Source of the DNA: Owenia fusiformis
Taxonomy: Eukaryota; Annelida; Polychaeta; Sabellida; Oweniidae
Assembly: GCA_903813345.2 (NCBI GenBank)
Contig: CAIIXF020000006.1
Coordinates: forward strand, 39,628,848-39,692,847
Length of the DNA stretch: 64,000 nt
Reading direction: 5' to 3'
How positions within the stretch are numbered: position 1 is the stretch's first letter; the number at the start of each line of letters is the position of its first letter. This document shows, piece by piece, positions 10,346 to 22,500 of this stretch. Both the position numbers and the translations under genes were made by a program. The notes under the pieces were generated by a model that was not told the origin of the DNA, did not search any database, and saw only the letters and a program-made list of their open reading frames with translations.

Positions 10346-13300
10346 AATATAAATTCCTAATTTGCCCTAACTCTGGAGTAATTTTAGCATTTTTTTAATT
10401 TGTTCCATAAATGTACAAAAATCCACGAATTCTGACTCTCTAGTCGTATCCAATGACAATGAAAGGAAGATAGTGTAAATATTCCAGATAAATGTCAGTT
10501 TGAATTTAAATTACATGTGCATATTACAAGAATTAATTTTGGGAAAAATTGTGAATGTTACGGAAACTACAGTTATCGTATCGGCTACTCCATTGTGCAG
10601 CATAGGGGTTTAATAACAAATGCAATTAATAATTCTGTTTTTTTGTTTCCGAACACCATTACTAAAGGATGAATATTAAAATAGATTGGACAGTTAGACA
10701 TTTACTAATGAACAATAAAAATGGGAGATGATAAAACTGAATATAAATCATCAAAACCAAATTGCTCGATAAAAGGCTTTAAATTATTGATAATTTACAT
10801 AATACTAATTCTAACCTCAAACGCTACAAACAATCAATTCTAATAAAATATTTGTCATCTTTTGTGAGTTTTATTGTAATTGATTTGGCTTAACAATAAA
10901 CGCCCTTATGATTCGCCCTTAATCTACCAGCAAATTATACGGCTGATTAAATCCAGGAATCAATTTGATGATTACCTCGCTTCTAATTCAAAAAAAATTG
11001 AGCGTAAAATTACGATAATTTTTTGCATGCTATTTTACCGAACATACCTCGCACGGTTTCTATTGTCTTATTCTGACGTTCGGAAATGCAGTACGTGTTT
11101 TCACCGGTTATTATGCAAATACATAAGAAATCCGCACGAGACTGATTCAATAAACAACCTTATTACATGATCAGTCCTTTTGTGTAGATTTTTATATCAA
11201 TGCCACTGCACAGTACCGGTGTAGAGATGAGTGAGATTTTATCCTAGGTCAGAATGACAGTCACAGCTTTTACAGCTCAAAAATAAATAAAAATACACCC
11301 AAAAGGCGGGCTTAAGGGCACCCATTGAAAGAATACTACATTTAAAAGATTACATCCAGATCTTTGGTCAAACATTGCAATATATAAGAATTGGGGCAAA
11401 TCCTGAAGTCTGAAGCATATTCCAAGTTGAAAAAATGAAAGCCGAAAAACAATAATCCTAAGATCAATTAGCATTTGCAACAACATTCACTAAAATTGTG
11501 GAAATCAAATAAAATAAGACGCTTTAATCAATTTTTCAAGAGAAATGCATGAAAGCAAATTAGAAGCAGACGGCATATAACAGTAAGCGTTGGATGCAGC
11601 ACGGTAACACCAGCAAGCGTGCTGTACCAATGTCACCAGTGTATAACCAGCGTACTGTCGTCTGCGGGAATTAATTACTTCATGCAACATATGGATATAA
11701 ATTGGCGTCCCTGGGGGTGCCCCGGGGGACGTTTAGACTGCACCCCGTAGCACACAGGGCACACACGCCCGCCGCCCCGGGCTGGGATTCCAAGGACTAG
11801 GCGCACCTCACAATCTTTTAATAATATGATAAAAGGTTATTGACCTTGGCTGCGCACACATAGATTGCGTTTTAAAGAAATGTAATTATATGTTGGTTGG
11901 GGGTAAATTGGATTAAATAAATCCATGGGCGTGATTAGGTATGAAGGGCACAAATATACAAAGGGCAACATCTGAAAACCTAAACTTAACAAAACGAGTT
12001 TGTAGAATGTCTATTAAATCATCACGAACGAAATGGAATGAGGACAGACAGAAAATTGGGTACAATGTTCGTCATCTATCAGTTTCACCACGCGAAAAAA
12101 AACTTCAATTCTCATAGAATAGTAATTCAAAATCTGACTCAAAGATAAATATCAAAACATGAAGAATGGTAATGATGCTAGATGACTATCTAAAAAGATC
12201 ATATCAATGATTATTCAAAACCCTGAAAAATATGTCATTAATGTCATGCGTATTTCACGCAATTTCACGCCAAGATCTGAATAAAAACCAGCTTTTCTTT
12301 ATATTTTTGTTAAGTTAAGACTATGGACTTAACATATGTTTACATTTTTCCATTCTAGTCCCATTGTTTTTTCTCTTTTTTTGGAATAAATTATAACTAC
12401 CATGTTATGTTATTGACAGGATCAGGTCTGCCCAATGTCTGTACACATTGAAATTTACCAATATTTATGAAACTCTGATATTCCTCGATAATTGATGCCC
12501 AAATTGGACCAGAATTGGGTTTCATATGAGAACAATAAGTTTTTATGTGTGTGTCCAGAACATCGACATCGAAACTACCATTACAGCGTTGAACAAGAAA
12601 TTTAACACTTTAGCCATGTTCTTTTATTTTGACATCTTGTAGATTCGATTGTAGATATCAGTGAAAATGTCAAAAATAATTTCAGAAGAAACCCATATGT
12701 GGTTGACCACCAAGCAAGAGAATAAGCAAACACATTATCTTACAATATATACAATTATCATACACAATTTAATGTACAATTATCTTACACAATATAACTT
12801 TTTGACGTTAACGTTAGTTCCTTTTAAAAGATATTCCTAGTTAGTTCCTTTTCTAGAAAGATATTTCAAAATGGAAAATAGAAAAGATGCGTATCAGAAT
12901 GTGGTATGGCAGGTTGGTCAAAAGTCATATCACTAAATTACTACGCAAAATTATTTTCTCGTTTCCTTGACCCTTTTCTAACTACAGGTCGTGGTGCTCT
13001 GGAACATTTCGGATAAATCACCAAAATAATCAGGGAAATTTGAAATGTATTTACGCATGCTGGGAAACTACTTTTGTCTAATTTCTGAAGATAAAATATT
13101 GCTGCTCGAAATGGTTTTCTGTTGATGATATTTGGACTGGTCACATAGTTGACCACAACTGTCACTTTATTCGATATTTTAAATGGAATTAAATATTTAC
13201 TTTAATGAAGACTATGGCTAATAAGGGATAGGATCGGGACAAATTGAGCAATACCGTCCATTGTCAAAACTTTTCAACAAGTTTCAAGAAACTATAATAC

Positions 13301-16300
13301 TACTAATACCTTTCATTAGTCTGTATAACAATAGATACAGGGGTCTGTTCAGAAGAATAGTCCCACTAAGATTCTTAAGTGAAAACTTTTCTTATTTCAC
13401 CACAAAATGGTCAAACTTTGAATGGTTACCATGGTAACTCCCCTGGTGACCATATGGTTGTCCATTGCAAGCAGATGGCACCACATTGTTACCATATCAA
13501 CCTTACATAAGTAGCCCAGTCATTAAACCCCGTGCAAATTTAAATTCAAACTGACCCATCAGGTGTCTTTTCCGAGTCTGGTTGCCACGGTTACCTAACT
13601 GTTCATACCAGCATTATTTGTATTTAGATATTTTATTGCTTTTAAGGGGATATGTGACACAATAGATTCGAGCAATTTCCCGTTGTTTCAAGCAGTTAGT
13701 AGCCAATTAGTTTGGGCTTCAGTTCCCCCGTGGGTAATATGTCTAATAATTTGCCCATTCACATACCTATACATCACCCAAAGTGTGCCCCACCCGGGAA
13801 AAACGTAACATGGGTCAAGTCTGCAAAAACAAAATTACGCCCAAAAGAGAATCATCGATGTAGAATGAAGTATACACCCGTGAAAGAGACACTCTTAATT
13901 ATTTGGAAATGCGAGAAAATCTTTTATTTAATTCCTGTAAGGAGAGAAAAGGGAGTGAAATTGAACAAAACGAGAGGGAGATTTGAAACACGGGACTTGC
14001 CCGAAGATCAAGAGGTCTTCTTAATATGGTGGATAATAGGCTTGAAATGTGAAAGAAATTATACATATAATGCCATAGACTAATAACCCATGCTTCATGT
14101 AACAATAATGACTTCTTCAAGGTGGCCCATATTATCAATTAAAATCAATCTTTAGATGAACAACCGTGAAACTGTCTTTATATCTTAATTGCATATTGTC
14201 CTATTTTGTGAATTCAACATTGAAATATATTGTGAAATGTTTAAGCAGCAAAATCTTGTTTTGTTGAGCATACTGGTTCCTCCGTATTTCATTGTACCAC
14301 AGGCAGGGAGGCAGATTGAGGGGAAATGGGTGGCCGTTGCAGAACTACAAACGTCCCATAATGAAGATCATGACGTACTATAGCTAGTTCAGGTTTCACA
14401 GCGAAGTCCCTGGTTCTTGAAAAGCATATCATCCCGAGAGGAATGGAAAAATTGAAAGTAGCAATCAAAATTTGTGATGAGGACAAATTGAAAATGCATG
14501 TACTCAAATATTTTATATTCATATAGTATTACCAGAGACATATAAATTATATTTCTCTGGTATTGCGTAATATTTGATATCCTCTTGTGTTGTGTGTTTT
14601 AGAAGGTTGCCTCTCGTGCGTGAACACAATAGCATTGTACCAAAATACCAGAAATATTATTATAAATAAGACACTTTTCTCTACGTTGAGTACTTAAACC
14701 ACATATTCAAATTCTCCATTTCGCATTCTGGGACCGATAAGGAACAAAGTAAGAAATTAAAAATCACAGGTGTGATAATTACAATAATATTAAAATCAGT
14801 TTGTTTACAAGTGCAGTGTAAACAAACTTGAAGAAGTTCCCAGTATTGGGTCTATGTGGGCCTACTGGTCAGTTTCTAGGTCTATTTTGATGGAAATTGG
14901 ACCCTCGAAATATCCAAACTCCTTTACTCCCCCACTTGATATTTTTGAAACCTACCCCTGGGCTGAAAGTAACAACATGTTTCTGATTTGTAAAGTTGGA
15001 CAGAAAAAAACCATAAGTATGGAGTAAAATGAATCGTCTTTTTGGTTACATCCAAAATTGGAAAGAAATTCTAGAAATTGGCGTATCTCTTTCAAATGAA
15101 AGGGAGAGTATTGGAAAAAGGGTTGAAATAGAGGAATATTTTAAGAATTGGATGTATGGACATTTTTAAGGGGTTGTCATATTACATAGGTGTAGGTCTT
15201 ACCTGGCTACACCTGGGCCCTTGAGCAAATACTACAAAGATCAAAGATTTGAAGTGGTTCGTCTTCAGGTGAAATAAAAGAGAACTTCCACCTGGTTTGG
15301 TTAGAAAGAGGTCCAACATTTGATATATCTATAGGAATGTATTTCAAAAAACATAAAAAATATATGTCTGTTTGAATATCGTGACACTCAGATGTTCAAC
15401 CGGCATAGACAGTGATTTGGAAGATTTGATACATATAAAAGATTTCTATCATTTTTTTGTCCCCACATTGACTGAATTAGCCCCATCACAGTACGAATGC
15501 CTGGGAAAAACTAGTCAAGGGTGTTGTCAAGTATAAAAAATGAAAGTTGTTTAATTGGGAGAACTTTTCATTAAAGTTTTTATGTGGAAAAATGTAAAGG
15601 ATAAAATATAAAAACAACTTTCTTTTGCAATGAAGTTGAAAGAGAAGATAATAAAAGAGTATCTGCTTACATTCCAATACAGAAAACTGAAGTTTTCCCA
15701 GAGAACTTCGAAAGGGTTGCATGATATACTTAAATATAGGCTAGCTTTACAAATTAGCTTAATTCAAAAAATTCTTCTGGTCCAATGAATGGTGTATTAA
15801 AGTAATTTTAATTAAAGTTCAACTGGTCAATAAATTTCTTAGTTTTTATCCTCAAAAAGTGAGGAGGCGAAATGCAAATCTGATTTTGATCAAATGAATT
15901 CATTCATTTGAACATGTTTGACTTACTCAATTGATCTATTTTCCATTATCTTCCATTATCTAAGAGGGTTTGCATTGAATTACAGGGAACCGATTCACAC
16001 CCTATATTGCACCCAAGTTCATACTTTGCACATTTTGGAAGTTAACGTAAAGACAAAGAAGCAATCCACAAATGTTCAAGTCAAAGTCGTATCCACCCAA
16101 AGCACCGAACACCTGTAACAAAGAAACTAAAAGCATTTTGCAATAAATCACCATTAAGCAAATTTTACGATGTGACAGTTGGGTTAGATGAAAATATAAT
16201 ACCAATATGATGTAAGATTTTAAATGGGCAACCCATTCAACGGTACCCCCTACTCGGTAAGACGCTATGTACCATCTAATATACACATCTACCACCCTTC

Positions 16301-16660
16301 TAATGTCCGAACCAATAATTATAGACCTCAATCGACGATAAATCAAATGCCGCAATCTGTCGGGATTTTGTCACGTGACTCTTTATGTCACAATGAAGTA
16401 ATTCATCGCCCACCCCTCCCTCTCACCACGTATGGGCATAATGAGAGAGAATTATGTAGACACGTGTATCAGTAAGTCTGTAATGGATCCTATTTATATG
16501 CATAACTGGCTGACAATGGGTCTTTAATGTCATATAGAGAGGTATATTTAGCACCCATCGTATTGCAATCAATCAGGGAGCTGTCAAAGTGGTCGCAGTC
16601 TATACAAACTTCGCTTCTGTCGTTTCCGATCGGAAAAGTGGTACATTTGAAATTATTAGT
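10346..16660. other. Non-coding AT-rich stretch with a small GC-rich island
   Basis: No exon is convincing here. A sharply bounded GC-rich patch at about 11703-11815 (runs of CCCCGGGG, CACACACGCCCGCCGCCCCGGG) stands out from AT-rich flanks. The 123-codon frame at 13712-14083 has no recognisable domain and lies in ordinary AT-rich DNA. A GGTTACCATGGTAAC palindrome sits at about 13425. Confidence 0.4.
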
Positions 16661-16669
16661 GCATTTATT

Positions 16670-17245
16670 ATCATGGACCATCATGATAAACCATGACATC
16701 TCATTTCTTCTCAGCCCTGATGTTATGAGTATCTTGAGTTAGAATGATGGACTTGCAAAGAATTAGATGTGAGTATTCTGAATTCTCCGAATAAAGGCTC
16801 CGGATTTCATCCACTATGTTCCTTCCTTCTTCCAAGAAGATGAAGAACATACGAGTTTTGGAGAGAGGGCTGTGCTCGGAGGATGGCCATTCTGATACTC
16901 GAACCATTTTGGCTTGTTAAGAATGGTGTGATCTAACGCTAAGATGTGTGTTTTCTGTATCCTCCAATTTTTGTGTATATGCGTCTAGTATTTCAAGTGA
17001 TAGCACAGGCTGTGAATCCCACAAAATGTATCATTTGCTGTGACATAGAGCAATTTGTATCTGAGACCGGCCAAGTGTTTGCATTTGTTCGATCTTGCCC
17101 CAGGATCTCGCTTCTCCAGCATTCTGATACTCATAGCATCTTTCTGTCTCACTTGAGGGCTGAGAAGAATTGAGATGTCATGGTTTATCATGATGCTTCT
17201 TCAGAGCTTCGTCGTACAGTTTGTAACCAGACACTGCGCGCTGGG
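16670..17245. repeat. Inverted pair of a dispersed repeat ending in CCCAGCGCGCAG
   Basis: 16673-16740 (plus) and 17125-17195 (minus) share the words CATCATGATAAACCATGACATCTC and TTCTTCTCAGCCCT and so face each other. The right member continues to an outer end, CACTGCGCGCTGGG, at 17245 followed by TA. This matches the arm of the 3404-8333 element. A third, plus-strand copy of the inner part lies at 18397-18485. The open frames across this region are explained by the repeat. Confidence 0.5.
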
Positions 17246-17965
17246 TAGTTATCACATTTCATTTTTTAACAAAGTTATATATGGCATATTAATAAAATGG
17301 GAATTTAAAAAAGTGTTCACAGTGAGATATAACCGAATAAGAGCGATGTGTGGAAGTACATGTTTACTGTATATCCATCCCAATTCTTTGAATATTGATG
17401 GAATAGAGTCACGCAACCAAGACCAGGGGGTATATCGGAGATAATCTAGTTCTAGAATATGGTTACATCGTATTGATTTATATAACATATGCCACCTGTT
17501 TATCCTCAAAACATAACATGAGGGAGTATTGTCATTTTTAACTTTTGTTCTATTATACAAAAGACATGTAGCTATAGAAATAGTTCGTGTATTTATGCAT
17601 CTCCTGATGCGTAGATTGATTATTTTATCAACCCACCTGACGTTTCACAATTCGAAAATAAATAATTTATGCCGAATGTAAAAATAGAATAAAACGAGGT
17701 GGAATTATTCCATTTGTTCGTTTATGCTAAAAATAGTACCATTCCGAGCGCTCATGTGGTGATTTCTTCGCTCCTATGGTGATTCTTTATCTTATTTTAA
17801 TAGGCCAGTTGTTTCAAATTACAAATAAATCAGTGGATAAGCTTTTAAAATCTATATTATACAATAGGTAGAATAATTGAATACAACATCACTTGATTAT
17901 CATAAAAACATTGAATCAGAGACAAACAAAACATAAGTCTGATAAAATGAGTGACGTCACAACTA

Positions 17966-18041
17966 CCCTGCAAGCAGAGTCTAGTTATAACCGAATGTGG
18001 AAGCTCTTTTCTATTAAGGGGCGAAGTCGAACGAATGCAAA
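17966..18041 (+). repeat. Single end of the CCCTGCGC inverted-repeat family
   Basis: The sequence begins CCCTGCAAGCAGAGTC directly after TA and continues through TAGTTATAA, AAGCTCTTTTCTATTAAGGGGCGA and GTCGAACGAATGCAAA. It parallels the arm at 3404-3480 base for base with a few changes. No matching opposite end was found within a few kilobases to the right. Confidence 0.5.
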
Positions 18042-18250
18042 GGGTTTCATCAAAGTTTTTGCTAAAAATATAGTCCAACTTAAATGTAAATATTCGCAAA
18101 ATTAGAGTGCCAAAATACAACCCCGGATGCTGAATCTGAAACTAAACCTTAACGTTAAAATTTGTATCACCATATAAATGTTAAAATTTGACAAAACACA
18201 AATATTTCGAAACGTACTGCAAAAGATGGAGCGGTGTCGACGTACCTGTA

Positions 18251-18368
18251 GTCCGTCTGTTTATATAATCCGGGGTTATATTGTATAGCAATATAGCCTG
18301 GTCGACTATATATTCAGAGAGACTATATTTACTCTAACACCGGATATAATACGGACTGACAGACGGAC
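18251..18368. repeat. Imperfect foldback, arms of about 46 bases
   Basis: The left arm starts GTCCGTCTGT (18251) and the right arm ends ACAGACGGAC (18368). Inside, TATAATCCGGGGTTATA pairs with TAACACCGGATATAATA on the opposite strand. A short loop around 18305 separates the arms. It resembles a MITE or paired transposon ends. The sequence just downstream (18397-18485) is a copy of the dispersed repeat seen at 16673 and 17125. Confidence 0.45.
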
Positions 18369-18556
18369 AAGTTGGCGATTCGATTGGATCATCATGCGAG
18401 GCATCATGATAAACCATGACATCCCATTTCTTCTCAGTCCTGAGATGTCTCAGGTGAAACAGAAAGATGCTATGAGTATCAGAATGCATGCGAGGCAAGA
18501 AACAAAACTTTTGTAAAGCATGATCATGGAGAGATTTTTGACATAGTCTCGACATA

Positions 18557-18817
18557 TTTGACTAAATAAGGTAAAATGACGTTATTTAACCAAATAAAGT
18601 AGAATGACGCTATTTGACCAAATAAGGAAGAATTACGTTATTTGAGCAAATAAGGTAAACTTACGTTATTTGAGCCTTATTATACTAAGTAGAATGGCGT
18701 TATTTGACCAAATAAAGTAGAATGACGCTATTTGACCAAACAAGGAAAAAATTACGCTATTTGACCAAATAAGGTAAAACGACGCTATATGACCAAATAA
18801 GGTAAAATTACGTTTTT
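18557..18817. repeat. 28-bp minisatellite, about nine units
   Basis: The unit reads approximately ACCAAATAAGGTAAAATGACG followed by TTATTTG. Units differ by single bases and small indels, and one unit near 18680 is disturbed by an insertion. It contains no long open frame. Confidence 0.8.
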
Positions 18818-19518
18818 GACAAGGGACTTGGATATACCATAGAAAGCTGAGGGCTGATGAATAAGAGTCTAATTACACAATAACATCGCCAATGTAGTAA
18901 GGACATTTTTGCTGTCCAAACGTAACGTCTTCTTTAGAAGAGTAGCTTTTTCTAAGATAACCTTTGAACTGAAATGGAAAATCAATATTTTAGGTTAAAT
19001 CGCGCTTTCGAAACGAAGTGAGAGATCATTTCCATAAATCTAATATCTTTCTCTACGCTCATTCAGCTACTATTTACCCTACACTATACTCAATGTCAAT
19101 CACTCGCCCGTCCCCCACACTCCTGACACAGTTGTGATGTGTACCTACAAAAAATTAACATATACTACTGAAATTAGTGTCAATCATAGGTAGTTATAAT
19201 TGTTATATTAAAACTGGATGATGGGTTCATTTTCACACCCTTGTGTTCATTGTATGTATAAAGTCTTAACAAGATGACAATTTGGCATCTGTTAACGTTC
19301 CAAACAAGACGCCGTCATTCTCTGAAGCTGACCCCGATGTGGAAGCTCGGAATCTCGATGGTAGAATCCAGGAGCGGAACAAATATTTTCCGCGCTTGCC
19401 CGGAAAAAATATTGGGCCCTGAACCTGAAAATTAGGGCCTTCTTAAAAATGCTCAACATTAAAAAACACAATGCCCAGTAAAGCCAGTTTGTTACCAAAA
19501 TGGCCAAGTTTATGTTAA

Positions 19519-22500
19519 CCCTTTGAGTGCCGGGGGTTTTTGGAATTGTTATGACGTCAAAATGCCACAGAATTACGACTAATATTGATGAAAAATGTCG
19601 ATTTTTATGTTTTTGCCACTCCATGATATTTCTTCTACTGGTATCTATCTTGATGATATTGCAAGTGTTAAAATGCTTTATTTTCACTTTTAGTTACTAT
19701 GGTAACATGTTGAACGTCACTTAATCAATACATATTTCAGTTCTTAGAGGGGTTTTATAGCTAAAATTAACATTGGAAATATCGCACGATTGAAAGAAAA
19801 AAACTTTGAAAACTAAACGTAATTACTTTTAATAATGGCAATTATTGTTTCTTGCGCAACACATTTGGCGTAGCTTATTAAATATTTTAAGACAATAATT
19901 CAAATTAAAATATGATACAAATATTTATCCTCTTTCTTTTATTATTCCTTCTTTCAAATTAAAGAAATTGAGCATATACGAACAATACACATGCTATGCA
20001 CAAAAACAATGAATAAATATACAATATCAGGATAATTCAAATTCATACAAATTCAGGATAACTTTAATTGGCTGAACATTTGTGATGTGTATAATGAACC
20101 ATGGTTTAATTATGAAAGCCTACTTGTACTTGTTTGTATAAATCGTAAACGTGAAGCTAGTACCATGCGAAACAAGTGACCAACAAAATAGTATGTATAA
20201 GCCACATCTTATACATTACGTTATATAAACGAATCATGTCAATATGCTAGTCTGTTAGTATTTTCAGCACACATGGTGTCTGCAACAGTCCAAGTGAAGA
20301 CCCTTGGCACACTTGGCGAATGCATTACGGAATTTACGCCTCCTGCCTGCATCTTTATCACTCCAAATACAAACGCACCAGTCCTTTTCCCGCGTTCCAG
20401 GAAGATTCCGGACCCTCACGATCGGCTGGTCAATGATGGATATCTACAACTAGGGAGGCGATGAAGGCCATGTGAAAGTCTAACCTTGAAAGCAGAGCTG
20501 CATTGTTTTCATTAGAAATTTTATTAGCATTGAGCAACATTCGCTGTATGATGTACACTTTCACTTTCTTCATGCTGGATATCTAGGGAGGCGATGACGG
20601 CCAGGTGAAAGTCTAACCTTACAAGCGGGGCTGGTTTTTTCCTTATAACTTTAAAAATAATCAATACTGCACTAATCCATTTTTATTTTCTGTTGAAAGT
20701 ATACTGTGTGATATCTCAAACGTACTCAGACAACCAATTTTACTTTGGATAAACAATATTCCAAATCAGCCTATAGCATTAAGTGATTTAAATGACTGAT
20801 ATCTCAAACATACTCAGTCAACCAATTATACTTTTGATAAATTATTTAAATGACTGATTTGTTAATTACGAATATAGATCGAACATAGTCTGATTCCATC
20901 CATCACCTGGTATGAATGAAAAAGTCATTTTTATATCGTCCATGCTTCAACGTAGTGTAATACTTAAAATGATCAACAGTACACTGCTTTGCGCTAAACG
21001 CCGATCTCAAACGTACTCAGACAACCAATTTTACTTTGGGTAAACAATATTCAAAATTAGCCCATAGCATTAAATGATTTAAATGACTGATTGTTTTAAT
21101 TATGACAATAGGCCGAACATAATCTGATTCCATCGTTTATCAAGAAGATGTATCAATTATTAGTCAGTTAGTATGGCCAAAAGCATTGTCAACTATATTT
21201 CGAGATAATGTTTGCGATATGAAATCTGTGAAAGATTCAGTTAAAACAAAAGATTTTTCCTTGGGGGAGATAAGGGTAGTTACGGAAAATAGTAGAATGT
21301 TTGTCATTATCCACAAAAAAACTTTAATAGTATCGTCCTTAAAATGTTTTCTGCAATGAGGTACATGAAGGCATGCAGTTGATTATGCAAGTATTATAGA
21401 ACCAAATACATGAAATAAAGTTTTCTTTGCGTGCAACTGCAACAGAGGTTTCAAGAATTTCTTGATAATATGAGTTTATTTCTCCATGTATTTGAATGAA
21501 GTTTGTTTGATGTACAAATCTTTCCTCGCCCAATGTTGAAGTACATTTGTACATTTTCAGATGGAAAAAGAATATCCCCGCTATTCTATAATACGAATTA
21601 AGGTGTAATAAATAGAAATGAACAAATATGTCAGCATTTTTCAATCTACGTGGATTCTGTAAAAGAACACGTAAGGTACGGTTTCAAAGTATACTGAAAA
21701 GGATATCTGCTTATACATTGATACATGCGCGGCCTTGACAGAACAAACCTACTAACCCACATACGTGTGCTACTAACCTAGATACGTCTAGCTAATTTGC
21801 ATAAAGTTGTAGCAGTTTGAATCCACTTTTTTGCTCGAAACTCGCTGTATAAAAAATGGAATTTATTAGTCTTTAACTCTGCCGTTGATTGACAGACTTC
21901 GAAAAGATAATACCATGGCTTTGCTCGGAAGTATAGCTTTCCGATGGTTCCACTTTTGTAATGACCAAATTGCGAGAAAATGGAGGAAATGGAGAGTAAA
22001 GGTGATTTCTCGAATGCCAAGTTTCACTTAAGAAATGCTGCGTTCTGATTGGCCGACTTTCTTGCAGTCCCAATCCACTTTAGCTCTCCAAACTCACGTT
22101 TTACAGAAATGACACTTATCGGTCTTTTCTCCGCCATTTTTCGATCGATTTCTAAAAGCATAATGTCATAGTGAAGCTTACATTGCCAGTTTCCAGATGG
22201 CATCACTTTTGAAGCGATCCACGTGCGAAAAGAAGGTAAAATTTGAGTGGGAAAAAGTTTCTCGATAATCGAAGATTCACTTTAGAAATACTGAGGAATC
22301 TGGCATTCTGATTGGTCAGTTTTCCTGCATTCTCAAGCCACTTTTCCGACTCCAAACTGAGTTGTTAGAAATGGCACTTACATCTCTCGATTTTGTTTCA
22401 CAAAATGACTAATATCTGAAACTGATATACCTGAAACGTCAGTGTAAAGGATGAATCAAATCCGAAATTATTCAAGAAGACGAGGTTATATATAAAAACG

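Noticed and set aside
13712-14083. 123-codon plus-strand frame
   Set aside because: No recognisable domain, no splice or promoter context, ordinary AT-rich composition.
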